Made by a program: the position numbers and the translations under genes
Assembly (NCBI GenBank): GCA_023475265.1
Contig: JAMCWE010000021.1
Location: 1-64,000 of the forward strand
Reading direction: 5' to 3'
DNA from: Bacteroidota bacterium
Lineage (GTDB): Bacteria > Bacteroidota > Ignavibacteria > Ignavibacteriales > Ignavibacteriaceae
DNA length: 64,000 nucleotides
The notes under the pieces: model-generated
The model's input: only the letters and a program-made list of their open reading frames with translations
Told to the model about the DNA's origin: nothing
Database searches by the model: none
In this document: in pieces, positions 40,144 to 49,885 of the stretch
Layout of the letters: each line of letters starts with the position of its first letter
Numbering within the stretch: position 1 is the first letter of the stretch

Positions 40144-40993
40144 TATTCAACAAATCGATGCTTTTTCTGATAGACCTTTTCGAGGAAATTCCGCTGGAGT
40201 TACATTTGGCGATGGATTATCTGACGAAGAAATGCAATTGATAGCCAGGGAAATGAATCTTGCCGAAACAGCTTTTTTATGTAAGTCATCAATTGCTGAT
40301 TATAATTTAAGATGGTTTACTCCAAGCACTGAAGTTGATCTATGTGGACATGCTACGATTGCTTCTCTTCATTTTCTAAATTCAAATGAATTTTTGAAAA
40401 ATAAATCTGAAATAAATTTTGATACTCGTTCCGGCATTTTAAAATGTAAAATAAAAGATGAACGATATTTCATGCAGATACCAATTTTTAAGACTGAAAT
40501 TTTTAATGGCAAAAAAAATGAATTTCTTGAGGCTTTAGGACTTTCTGGAAACGATATTGAGAAATCATTTCCTTTTATAATTTTGGAAAACGGATATTTA
40601 TATATTTACGTTAAGAATCTTTCGGCAATAAAAAACTTAAAACCTAACTATAAGGAACTCTTAAGACTTCAAAAGTTTTATAATGCCGGAGGAACGATTG
40701 TATTTACAAGAGAAACTTTTGATAAAGAAAATTTCGCGCATCTCCGTTTCTTTGGATCTTTTTATGGAATTGACGAAGACCCAGTAACCGGTTCTGCAAA
40801 TGGTCCGTTGCTTTTGGTTTTAAATAAATTGGGCATTATTAAAATTGGAAATGAAGAGATTAATCTTTCATTCGAGCAAGGCGACATAATTGGCAGGCGC
40901 GGTAGAATTGGCGTTCATTTCTCTCCAAAGGATAACGAGCTTTTCATATCCGGCCAGGCAATTACTGTTTTGAAGGGAGAAATGATTTTTTAG
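40127..40993 (+). CDS. PhzF family isomerase/phenazine biosynthesis-like protein
   Basis: QQIDAFSDRPFRGNSAGVTF, RWFTPSTEVDLCGHATIAS, DPVTGSANGPL. Confidence 0.94.
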   Translation: MGKKINIQQIDAFSDRPFRGNSAGVTFGDGLSDEEMQLIAREMNLAETAFLCKSSIADYNLRWFTPSTEVDLCGHATIASLHFLNSNEFLKNKSEINFDTRSGILKCKIKDERYFMQIPIFKTEIFNGKKNEFLEALGLSGNDIEKSFPFIILENGYLYIYVKNLSAIKNLKPNYKELLRLQKFYNAGGTIVFTRETFDKENFAHLRFFGSFYGIDEDPVTGSANGPLLLVLNKLGIIKIGNEEINLSFEQGDIIGRRGRIGVHFSPKDNELFISGQAITVLKGEMIF

Positions 40994-43144
40994 ATGTTTA
41001 ATTATGAAAAAATAAATCTCAACTTTTCTTTCTCACCATTTTATTTTTTTTTATTTTTGTTTTTATTTGCTGCGTATTCATTTTATGTTTATAAATATAC
41101 AATCCCAAAAATAAATCCATCAAAAAAAATATTTCTCACCGCTCTTAGAGCTATTGCTCTGATTTTACTTCTTTTTGTTTTCTTCGAACCAATTTTAACT
41201 TTATCCAAGAAAAAAGTTCTTGAACCTGTTAACCTTATATTTCTTGATAATTCAAGATCAATACAAATTAATGATGGAGCAAACCGCACACAGACAATAA
41301 AAGATTTCGTGAATGATCTTCGACAAAATGATTTAGCAAATAACTCGATACTATTTACATTCGGAACTAAAACTACCGGTTTAAATGTCGATAGCTTAAA
41401 TAAACTAAACTTCACCGAAGGTAGTACAAATTTTTCAAAGATTTTTTCTACGGTTAACAAAATTGACCAAAACATTTCATCAATTGTAATTGCAAGCGAT
41501 GGAGTAATTACCGAAGGTTCCGATCCGCTTCATTCAGCTGAAAAATTAAACGTACCGATTTTTACTATTGGTGTGGGCGATTCAACTACACGAAATGATG
41601 TCGCTGTTAAAAATGTATTGTACAATGAAATGATTTATGCACAAACACCGACCGCTATAGTTGCTTCAATAACGAATACTGGATTCGGCAACAAAAATGC
41701 TGCCGTTTCATTTTTTGAAAATGACGTTTTAATTGATCATAAAAATATTATTCTGAGTTCCGATGGTATTCAAAATGTTGATTTCACTTATACACCCAAA
41801 ACGGGAGGAGAAAAAAAACTAACTGTTGTAGTTTCAAATATTCCAGGTGAATTTACACTCGCAAATAACCGAAAAGTATTTTATTTAAATGTATTGAGTA
41901 ATAAAGTAAAAATTTTGTTAATTGCCGGAAGTCCATCTTCGGATGTTTCTTTCATTAAAAACACTTTGAGATCAGATGCTAATTTTACTATAAATTCTAT
42001 TACTCAAATTGCAGCAGATAAATTTATTGAGAAAAATAATCAGCAAAAATTAATAGATAGCGCTAATATATTTTTCCTTGTTGGCTTCCCATCAAAAGAA
42101 ACCCCGATGAATTTGCTGCAGAGTGTAATTAAGGAAATCTCTGAAAAAGACAAACCATATTTTATAACTCTTTCAAGCGGGATTGACTTTTCAAAATTAA
42201 AACTCATTCAAAATGAATTGCCTTTTGTAATTGGAAATATCAACAATGATTATCTAGAAATTCTACCGGACATCACTGCTGATCAAAAAGACAATCCGCT
42301 GCTTCAAAACAATTTTTCAAGTCCGATTAGTGCTTGGAATAATCTTCCCCCGGTTTATCAGCCAAATGTTGATTTGAAATCAAAACCGGAGAGTATAATA
42401 ATTTCCAAAGAAAAAATTAATAATGTCCCGATGAACAAACCTTTGATCTTATCCAGAATTCTTGGTAACAAAAAATCTATTGCGGTTTTAGCTAAAGATA
42501 TTTGGAGATGGAAACTTGAAACTGCTCCAAAAGATCTAGATTTGTTTGATAGATTTATAATCAGCAGTGTGAAATGGCTTAACAAGAAAGAGACTCAAAA
42601 ACAGGTAACGATAAAGACTTCTAAAAAACTTTATTCTCTTGGTGAGCAAGTTGAATTTAATGCTCAAGTTTACGATCAAACGTATAATCCAGTTTCTGAT
42701 GCAAGTGTAAATGTAAAAATTAAATCCGGGGACGAAACAAATGATATCAATTTAAATTCAGTTGGAAATGGTTTGTATGAAGGTACTTTTCAATCAGATA
42801 AAGTTGGAGATTATACTTATTCCGGCGAAGCAATTCAAAATAATAATAAATTAGGCAGCGATAACGGAAGCTTTAACATTGGCGAAGTAGATATTGAAAT
42901 GATTAAACCCAGAATGAATTATGAATATCTTAATCTTTTAGCAAATCAAACCGCCGGAAAATTCTTTTATAACTCAGAGTACAAACAACTTTTCCCGATA
43001 TTAAAAGATCTGAATAAAAAATCGTCAAAAAATAAAATTGAAGTGAGCGACATAAATCTTTGGTCGAACGAATGGCTGCTTATAATTGCAATAATATTAT
43101 TTGCATCAGAATGGTTTTTTAGAAAAAGATGGGGAATGATTTAG
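40994..43144 (+). CDS. Large membrane protein with vWA-like domain
   Basis: N-terminal TMs, LIFLDNSRSIQINDG (MIDAS-like), extended periplasmic region, C-terminal TM. Confidence 0.8.
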   Translation: MFNYEKINLNFSFSPFYFFLFLFLFAAYSFYVYKYTIPKINPSKKIFLTALRAIALILLLFVFFEPILTLSKKKVLEPVNLIFLDNSRSIQINDGANRTQTIKDFVNDLRQNDLANNSILFTFGTKTTGLNVDSLNKLNFTEGSTNFSKIFSTVNKIDQNISSIVIASDGVITEGSDPLHSAEKLNVPIFTIGVGDSTTRNDVAVKNVLYNEMIYAQTPTAIVASITNTGFGNKNAAVSFFENDVLIDHKNIILSSDGIQNVDFTYTPKTGGEKKLTVVVSNIPGEFTLANNRKVFYLNVLSNKVKILLIAGSPSSDVSFIKNTLRSDANFTINSITQIAADKFIEKNNQQKLIDSANIFFLVGFPSKETPMNLLQSVIKEISEKDKPYFITLSSGIDFSKLKLIQNELPFVIGNINNDYLEILPDITADQKDNPLLQNNFSSPISAWNNLPPVYQPNVDLKSKPESIIISKEKINNVPMNKPLILSRILGNKKSIAVLAKDIWRWKLETAPKDLDLFDRFIISSVKWLNKKETQKQVTIKTSKKLYSLGEQVEFNAQVYDQTYNPVSDASVNVKIKSGDETNDINLNSVGNGLYEGTFQSDKVGDYTYSGEAIQNNNKLGSDNGSFNIGEVDIEMIKPRMNYEYLNLLANQTAGKFFYNSEYKQLFPILKDLNKKSSKNKIEVSDINLWSNEWLLIIAIILFASEWFFRKRWGMI

Positions 43145-43197
43145 AAAAAAATTTTTATAGTTTGAAAAAATAGACTTACAAATTAGGCGGGGATAAT

Positions 43198-43881
43198 ATG
43201 TATCTTTTTACCGAAATATTTGATTTTTTTCTTCCACGATTTTGCCCTTCGTGCAACAAAAATCTTACAACTGAAGAAAGAATTATTTGCCCGGAATGTT
43301 TGGGAAAAATCCAAAGAGTAAATGAAGAAAGACTTCAACTCGAATATCAAAAGAAATTTTTATCGAAAAAAATTATATCTGGATTCACATCTCTTTACCT
43401 TTTCGAAAAAGATAAAGAGCTTCAAGCAATAATTCATGCGATAAAATATAATCAAAGATTCTTAATTGGAAAATTCCTTGGCAAATTAGTTGGTAAAAAT
43501 TTCGAAATATTATTTAATGATTGGCAGATTGATTTTATAATTCCTATTCCGCTTCATCATTTGAAAAAAGCTGAACGTGGTTACAATCAATCATTTTATA
43601 TTGCAAAAGGGATTGGTAAACAAACTAACATTCCGGTAAACGTATATTCAATAAAAAGAAAACGATTCACTCAATCTCAAACTTTGTTAAATCAAAAAGA
43701 GAGAGAAGAAAATATTAATGGCGCTTTTTCGATCCACAGGTTTTCAAATATAACCGGCAAAAATATTTTACTGGTTGATGATGTAATTACAACGGGCGCA
43801 ACAATAAATGAATGTGGAAAAGTTTTGATAGATAATGGAGTAAAAAATGTTTATGCTGCTTCTTTAGCAATAGCAGATTGA
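43198..43881 (+). CDS. ComF family phosphoribosyltransferase
   Basis: Zn-finger CPSCNKNLTTEERIICPEC; ILLVDDVITTGATINECGKVL. Confidence 0.93.
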   Translation: MYLFTEIFDFFLPRFCPSCNKNLTTEERIICPECLGKIQRVNEERLQLEYQKKFLSKKIISGFTSLYLFEKDKELQAIIHAIKYNQRFLIGKFLGKLVGKNFEILFNDWQIDFIIPIPLHHLKKAERGYNQSFYIAKGIGKQTNIPVNVYSIKRKRFTQSQTLLNQKEREENINGAFSIHRFSNITGKNILLVDDVITTGATINECGKVLIDNGVKNVYAASLAIAD

Positions 43882-43891
43882 TTTTTAAAAC

Positions 43892-45520
43892 TTACATTCT
43901 TTCAGGTGCATTTACACCAAGGATTGATAATCCATTTTTAATAACAATCTTTGTAGCCATAGCAAGTGCTACTCTCGCTTCTGCTAATTTTTTTTCAGTT
44001 CCTAAAATTCTACAAAAAGTGTAAAACTTGTGGAATAGTGCAGCAAGTTCCTCTAAGTAAGTACATATTCTGTGAGTTTCAAAAAGTTCAGCACTAATTA
44101 ATATTTCTTCTTTAAATTGATGAAGCTTTTTTAATAGCTGCTGCTCTTCATTAGTGGAAAGCAAATTCAAATTTTCAAATGAAGCATGAAGGTCTTCTTT
44201 CTCAATCATTTTAAGGATTGAACAAATTCTTGCATGAGCATATTGTAAATAAAAAACCGGGTTCTCATCGGATTGTTTTTTAGCAAGCGATAAATCAAAA
44301 TTCATGTGAGTAGTTATATTTCGCATATTGAAAAAGTATCGGACAACATCAGCGCCAACTTCGTCAACTAATTGATCGAGCGTAATATAATTTGCTTTAC
44401 GCGTTGACATTTTTACAACTTCACCACCATCCATTATAGTTACAAATTGGTGAATCAGAACTTTTACTTTTTCCGGATCATAACCTAAAGCATTTAATCC
44501 GGCAAGAACATCAGGATAAGTTGCATTATGATCTGAGCCAAAAATATCAATCATCAAATCATAACCGCGTATAAATTTTACAACATGATAAGCAATATCA
44601 GGAAGCCGATATGTAGGCTCGCCAGATGATTTAACAATTACTTTATCCTGTTCATTTCCAAGCTCAATTAATTTTAACCATGTAGCTCCATCTTTTTCGT
44701 AGACCAAATCTTTTTCTTTAAACGAAGCTATCGTTTCTTTTATTTTTCCTTCTTCGTAGAGTGAATTTTCATTGAAAAATATTTTATGAATAATATTTAA
44801 TTTTTCTAAAGATTTTTTAATATCTATAAAAATTTCTGTCTCAGCCTTTTCTTTGAATTTACCTTCGGCTGGTTCATTAACTAATTTATCACCATACTCA
44901 TCATATAAACTTTTAGCAATGTCTTTGATATATTCGCCTTGATAATAATCTTCAGGAAAATCAATTTTGTTTCCAAGTATTTCCAGATATCTAAGCCTAA
45001 CCGAATCACCAAGAACCCGCATTTGCCTTCCGGCATTGTTAAAATAATATTCTCGATCAACTGAATAACCAACCCATTCTAAAAGGTTTGCAATTGTATC
45101 TCCAAAAACAGCGTTACGTCCATGCCCAACTGTTAAAGGCCCGGTTGGGTTTGCTGATACAAATTCAACATTAGCTTTTTTGCCATCAAATATTTTTGAA
45201 CGGCCATAATTATTTTCTTCTTTTAAAATGCCTTCAATAATTTTTGCTATGAAAGATGAAGTAAAGAAAAAATTGACAAAACCAGGTCCGGCAATTTCAA
45301 CTTTCTTGATATTCGAAGGATCATAATTCAACGAGGAAATTATTTCTTCAGCAATTTCTCGAGGCTTTCGTTTTAATTTTTTTGCAATCAGCATGGCTGC
45401 ATTTGAAGATAGGTCACCATGAGATTCAATTTTGGGAATATCAAAAACTAAATTAAGATCTTTTAAATATTCTAACTTCTTTGCCGTTGCATTAAATATT
45501 GATTGTAAATATTCTTTCAA
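43892..45520 (-). CDS. argS: Arginine--tRNA ligase
   Basis: VEFVSANPTGPLTVGHGRNAVFGD (HIGH-like), MSTRKANYITLDQL, DALR anticodon domain. Confidence 0.97.
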   Translation of the reverse strand: MKEYLQSIFNATAKKLEYLKDLNLVFDIPKIESHGDLSSNAAMLIAKKLKRKPREIAEEIISSLNYDPSNIKKVEIAGPGFVNFFFTSSFIAKIIEGILKEENNYGRSKIFDGKKANVEFVSANPTGPLTVGHGRNAVFGDTIANLLEWVGYSVDREYYFNNAGRQMRVLGDSVRLRYLEILGNKIDFPEDYYQGEYIKDIAKSLYDEYGDKLVNEPAEGKFKEKAETEIFIDIKKSLEKLNIIHKIFFNENSLYEEGKIKETIASFKEKDLVYEKDGATWLKLIELGNEQDKVIVKSSGEPTYRLPDIAYHVVKFIRGYDLMIDIFGSDHNATYPDVLAGLNALGYDPEKVKVLIHQFVTIMDGGEVVKMSTRKANYITLDQLVDEVGADVVRYFFNMRNITTHMNFDLSLAKKQSDENPVFYLQYAHARICSILKMIEKEDLHASFENLNLLSTNEEQQLLKKLHQFKEEILISAELFETHRICTYLEELAALFHKFYTFCRILGTEKKLAEARVALAMATKIVIKNGLSILGVNAPERM

Positions 45521-45562
45521 AAGTATTTCCTAAATTCGTTAGAGTGAAATTAAAATAAATAA

Positions 45563-45979
45563 TTATTTCGGCTGCAACTTTCTAGGTCTTCCACGTTTCT
45601 TTTTAAGTTCAGGTTCTGGTTTGGGTTTCAAAGCAGGATCACTGATATCAGTTATTACAGCGTCTCCCCATAATTTTTCCAAATTATAATATTCTCTGTA
45701 TTCTTTTTTAAAAACATGTACAACCACATCAATGTAATCCAGCAAAACCCAATTGAGGCCAGTGTAACCTTCCTTATGCCAAGTTCTAATTCCTTCATCG
45801 CGCAAGCTTTTATCAATCTCATCTGAAATTGCTTTTACTTGAGTATCGGAATCCGCACTGCAGATAACAAAAAAGTCAGACATTGTGGTTAGCTTTTGAA
45901 GATCTAAAATTTTTACATCATAACCTTTTTTGTTGAAAATAAGATCGCTTATTTTTGTAGCTAATTGTTGTGAGTTCAA
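45563..45979 (-). CDS. rsfS: Ribosome silencing factor with basic AT-hook-like C-terminal tail
   Basis: DVKILDLQKLTTMSDFFVICSADSDTQVKAI, GLNWVLLDYIDVVVHVF; tail KKKRGRPRKLQPK. Confidence 0.93.
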   Translation of the reverse strand: MNSQQLATKISDLIFNKKGYDVKILDLQKLTTMSDFFVICSADSDTQVKAISDEIDKSLRDEGIRTWHKEGYTGLNWVLLDYIDVVVHVFKKEYREYYNLEKLWGDAVITDISDPALKPKPEPELKKKRGRPRKLQPK

Positions 45980-45990
45980 TATATTTCCTT

Positions 45991-46476
45991 TTACTTATAT
46001 GGTTTTAAATTATTAAAATCTTTTCCAATAATTAATGAAACATCTAAAAAGTAATTATTATTCATTTGCTGAATTACATTTTTATGATCAATGCCTAATG
46101 TATCGGCAACTTTAAAAGCATTTATCATGTTACCTGTTCTATCTACCACAATTGATTTTTCAACATCATATGAAATATAATTTCCGATTTGGACAACATC
46201 AAAATTATGATTTCGTAAATAGTCTGTAAGTGTATCGGCTACACCGGAAACTCCACATCCATTCAATACTTCCACTTGAATTATCGAAGGATTCGATTTT
46301 TTTCTAATTTCAATATCAGTTGAATTTTTTGCCGATAAATTTGAATAGAGTGAATACGACATATAAAAAATAATTACGGCAAGAAGAAAAATAATTGAAT
46401 TTAAAATGAAATTTGAAGTAGATTTTTTTATTTGTTTATCAGAATGCAGATTTTTTAAATTAGATTTTCCCTTCAC
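45991..46476 (-). CDS. LytR C-terminal domain-containing protein
   Basis: Single TM then IQVEVLNGCGVSGVADTLTDYLRNHNFDVVQIGN. Confidence 0.85.
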   Translation of the reverse strand: MKGKSNLKNLHSDKQIKKSTSNFILNSIIFLLAVIIFYMSYSLYSNLSAKNSTDIEIRKKSNPSIIQVEVLNGCGVSGVADTLTDYLRNHNFDVVQIGNYISYDVEKSIVVDRTGNMINAFKVADTLGIDHKNVIQQMNNNYFLDVSLIIGKDFNNLKPYK

Positions 46477-46534
46477 TTATTATTTAACTCTGGAAAAGAT
46501 TATAAGTATTTGATAAACTTTCACTCAATTTTTT

Positions 46535-47044
46535 TTATCTATTAAAAAAAGAATCATTATTATCAAAACCATTAAAGAATCCGTAATTGTAACCTCCGTA
46601 ATATGAGTATGGAGAATAGTAATTATAAGGAAGATTTCTATATTGAATAGAAATAGAAAAGTTCTTCCAAGGTTGATAATTTACTGCTGCTTTGCTGATA
46701 TAAATTCCATTTAAACTATTATTGAACTGTTTGCCGAGCGTGCTGTAAGGTGTGTGAATAATGCTTGCATCAAGTTGGACATTCAAATTATTATTGAACT
46801 TGTACATCATACTGTTTGTATAAACACCTAATGCTAATCCTTGGTTGCCAAAAGAAGAATAAGATAAGCTATAAGATTGTTTCATCTGAAAATTATCCGG
46901 ATTTATGAATCCAAATAAAGAAGATGAAGGTTGAGCTAATATTCCATCTTTAATATCTGCTGTTGGGAAGCCGGAATCTTTGAATTGAGCAAAACCGGAG
47001 ACAGAAAATACAACAACCAATAAGACAAATAATTTTTTCATCAC
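46535..47044 (-). CDS. Hypothetical secreted protein
   Basis: Signal peptide MMKKLFVLLVVVFSVSGFAQ; Tyr/Asn-rich C-terminus. Confidence 0.75.
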   Translation of the reverse strand: MMKKLFVLLVVVFSVSGFAQFKDSGFPTADIKDGILAQPSSSLFGFINPDNFQMKQSYSLSYSSFGNQGLALGVYTNSMMYKFNNNLNVQLDASIIHTPYSTLGKQFNNSLNGIYISKAAVNYQPWKNFSISIQYRNLPYNYYSPYSYYGGYNYGFFNGFDNNDSFFNR

Positions 47045-47133
47045 AACACCTCAGAATTTCGAGTGAATATTAAATAAATCAATTAACAAAATCAATGAAT
47101 TAACTCTTCAAAGTTTTCCAAATGTTAAGTGAA

Positions 47134-47490
47134 TTACAGAATTTTGGAAATTTCATTGTTTTTATCTACAAGAACTATTTGAGGTTTATAATTCTTCGCT
47201 TCATCTTCGGTCATTTGAGAATATGCTATAATTATAACCTCATCACCAACCGCACCCAAACGAGCAGCCGGACCATTTAAGCAAATCATTCCACTGTTAG
47301 ACGGACCTTCAATAGCATAAGTTTCAAGTCTGTTTCCATTATTTACATTTACTACTTGTACTTTTTCATAAGGTAAAATATTAGCTTTTTCCAATAAATA
47401 CTTGTCTATCGTAATGCTTCCTTCGTAGTAAAGCTCCGACATCGTTACCGTAGCTCGATGTATTTTCGAGCGGAACATTTCTCTTGTCAT
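47134..47490 (-). CDS. panD: Aspartate 1-decarboxylase
   Basis: [25 protein letters not shown] self-cleavage GS site; [20 protein letters not shown]. Confidence 0.96.
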   Translation of the reverse strand: MTREMFRSKIHRATVTMSELYYEGSITIDKYLLEKANILPYEKVQVVNVNNGNRLETYAIEGPSNSGMICLNGPAARLGAVGDEVIIIAYSQMTEDEAKNYKPQIVLVDKNNEISKIL

Positions 47491-47652
47491 TAATTCTCCG
47501 CAAATTTTTTGCGGCGAAATATAATCAGAACCAATTTATAATTTCAAGGTTTAACTAAATCAATATTAATTTAAAGATTTAAATTTATATACGTAACATT
47601 AAAATTTTATGTATCCCTTTTAACAAATTGCTGAGAATTTTTGATTTCTCCC

Positions 47653-47682
47653 TTGACAAATCAAAAAACTGTTTTATATTTG
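47653..47682 (+). promoter_or_regulatory. Candidate trp operon promoter: TTGACA-N16-TATATT, overlapping TAnnTTTG-type element TATATTTG
   Basis: Sequence ttgacaaatcaaaaaactgttttatatttg upstream of trpL. Confidence 0.6.
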
Positions 47683-47690
47683 GAACCAAC

Positions 47691-47786
47691 ATGAAAAAGA
47701 TTTCTGGAACATATTATTACACTAATAAAAAATTTAACCAAAATTCTTGGTGGTGGTATAGTGCGCATAATAGTATGACCCAGTGA
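47691..47786 (+). CDS. trpL: trp operon leader peptide MKKISGTYYYTNKKFNQNSWWWYSAHNSMTQ
   Basis: 31-codon ORF with three consecutive UGG Trp codons (47748-47756), followed by terminator and trpE. Confidence 0.92.
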   Translation: MKKISGTYYYTNKKFNQNSWWWYSAHNSMTQ

Positions 47787-47813
47787 TTTTGAGATAAATA
47801 ATTTTTACTAACG

Positions 47814-47850
47814 AACCCTTCTCAGTCAAACTGGGAAGGGTTTTTTGTTT
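47814..47850 (+). terminator. trp attenuator terminator AACCCTTCTCAGT-CAA-ACTGGGAAGGGTT + T-tract
   Basis: 13-bp stem with a single G-U wobble, 3-nt loop, TTTTTTGTTT tail. Confidence 0.93.
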
Positions 47851-47862
47851 TATGGTGGAAAT

Positions 47863-49338
47863 ATGAATTTCAATAGATTTAAAGAACTTGCAAAAGAATA
47901 TAATTTAATACCGGTTTATGAAGTAATCACAGCGGATTTACTTACTCCCGTTTTAGCCTATTTAAAAATCCGTGAGAAAGGAAAGCAAAATTTCCTTCTT
48001 GAATCTGTTGAGGGTACATCAAACATGGCTCGTTATTCTTTTATTGGAAAGAATCCAATTAAGATAATTCAAAATAAGGGAATTGAAATTTCAGAAAGAA
48101 CAAACGGCAGCTTTAAATCATTTCAAGAATCTATTTTCGAACTTATCCGCAAAGAGTTAAAACAATTTAAACAACCAAAAATTGAAGAGCTGCCGGATTT
48201 CACCGGCGGAGTTGTTGGATATTTAGGTTATGAAAATATTTCTCTTATTGAAAAAGTAATAAAGTTTAATTCCGAAAGTTTCAACAACCCGGATTCAATA
48301 TTCGGAATTTACAACACGATTCTTGCCTTCGATCATTACAAACATCAAATAACTTTAATAACAAATGTAAAAGTTGATAATAATACAAACCTTGAAAAAG
48401 CATTTAATGATGCAAAAGAAATCTTATCTTCATTAAGAATGGAATTGAAAAAACCAGTGGAATACAATTCCGACTTTGATCTTGATGGAGAGGTAAAAGA
48501 ATATTTTGAGACCGGAGAATTTTATAATCAAGTTGAAGCTGGAAAACAAAATATTATCGAAGGAGATATTTTTCAAATTGTTCTTTCAAAAAGATTTTCA
48601 TCAAGATATAAAGGCGATTTGCTTAATGTCTATCGAGCTTTGCGGATTATCAATCCATCTCCGTATATGTATTTTCTGGAGTTCGAAAATGATTTTACAA
48701 TTATCGGCACATCTCCTGAAGATTTATTGAAAGTTAAAAATAGAAAGACTCAACTCTTACCAATTGCCGGAACAAGAAAGCGCGGAAAATCATTCGAAGA
48801 AGATAAAAATCTTGAACAAGATTTGATCAACGACCCGAAAGAACAAGCCGAGCATACAATGCTTGTTGATTTAGGCCGGAATGATCTCGGCAGAGTTTGT
48901 AAGTATGGTTCTGTAAAAGTTACGGAGAACATGAAGATCCAAAAATATTCGCACGTAATGCACATGGTTTCAAAAGTTGAAGGTGAACTTGCGGATGATA
49001 AGGATTCTATTGATGCTTTGATGTCTTGCTTCCCTGCTGGAACAGTTACCGGTGCGCCGAAGATTCGCGCAATTCAACTCATTGATGAATATGAAAAACA
49101 AGAAAGAAATGTATACGCCGGTGCCGTTGGTTATTTTGATTTTTCCGGTAATCTTGATATGTGCATTGCGATAAGAACATTGTTCGCAAAAAAGGATGTA
49201 GTCTATTGGCAAGCCGGTGCCGGAATAGTTGCAGACAGCAAGCATGAACTTGAAGCAAAAGAAATTAGAAATAAATCTGCAGCAATGGTGAATGCATTAA
49301 AATTTGCGGAGGTGATTGATGAAAATATTGGTAATTGA
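47863..49338 (+). CDS. trpE: Anthranilate synthase component I
   Basis: LLESVEGTSNMARYSFIG, NPSPYMYFLEF, GTVTGAPKIRAIQLI; ORF-track TTG start lies in the terminator T-tract, so ATG 47863 is preferred. Confidence 0.96.
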   Translation: MNFNRFKELAKEYNLIPVYEVITADLLTPVLAYLKIREKGKQNFLLESVEGTSNMARYSFIGKNPIKIIQNKGIEISERTNGSFKSFQESIFELIRKELKQFKQPKIEELPDFTGGVVGYLGYENISLIEKVIKFNSESFNNPDSIFGIYNTILAFDHYKHQITLITNVKVDNNTNLEKAFNDAKEILSSLRMELKKPVEYNSDFDLDGEVKEYFETGEFYNQVEAGKQNIIEGDIFQIVLSKRFSSRYKGDLLNVYRALRIINPSPYMYFLEFENDFTIIGTSPEDLLKVKNRKTQLLPIAGTRKRGKSFEEDKNLEQDLINDPKEQAEHTMLVDLGRNDLGRVCKYGSVKVTENMKIQKYSHVMHMVSKVEGELADDKDSIDALMSCFPAGTVTGAPKIRAIQLIDEYEKQERNVYAGAVGYFDFSGNLDMCIAIRTLFAKKDVVYWQAGAGIVADSKHELEAKEIRNKSAAMVNALKFAEVIDENIGN

Positions 49339-49885
49339 TAATTATGATTCATTTACTTACAATCTTGTTCAGCTCTTAGGCAAACTTGATTGCAAGCTTG
49401 TTGTCAAGCGAAATGATGAAGTAAATGAAAATCAAATTAATGAAATTAAGCCGGATAAAATTTTGGTTTCACCCGGCCCCGGCAGACCTGAAGATTCAAA
49501 TGCATCAATAACTGCTTTTGAAAAATTTAGTAAAAAAATTCCGATCCTTGGGGTTTGCCTCGGTCATCAAGCAATGGGTTATGTTTATGGAGGAAAAATT
49601 ATAAAAGCCCCGGTTTTAATGCACGGAAAAACTTCAATTATTAATCATGATGGTAGAACGATCTTTAAAAATATTCCACAAGGATTTAAAGCAACAAGAT
49701 ATCATTCGTTAATAATTGAAAAGAAATCGCTTCCTGAAGAACTTGAAATTTCAGCAGAGTCAGAAGATGGTTGTATCATGGGAATTCGACATAAAGAATT
49801 TCCGGTAGAAGGAATTCAATTTCATCCCGAATCATTTTTAACCGATGAAGGAATTAATATAATTAAAAATTGGTTGGCAACATGA
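49319..49885 (+). CDS. trpG: Anthranilate synthase component II (glutamine amidotransferase)
   Basis: ILVIDNYDSFTYNLVQLLG, ILGVCLGHQAMG; overlaps trpE end. Confidence 0.96.
   Translation: MKILVIDNYDSFTYNLVQLLGKLDCKLVVKRNDEVNENQINEIKPDKILVSPGPGRPEDSNASITAFEKFSKKIPILGVCLGHQAMGYVYGGKIIKAPVLMHGKTSIINHDGRTIFKNIPQGFKATRYHSLIIEKKSLPEELEISAESEDGCIMGIRHKEFPVEGIQFHPESFLTDEGINIIKNWLAT

Noticed and set aside
47845-47862. trpE start at TTG 47845 as given in the ORF track
   Set aside because: Lies inside the attenuator T-tract; ATG at 47863 has an RBS-like GGTGGA upstream and matches typical TrpE N-termini.
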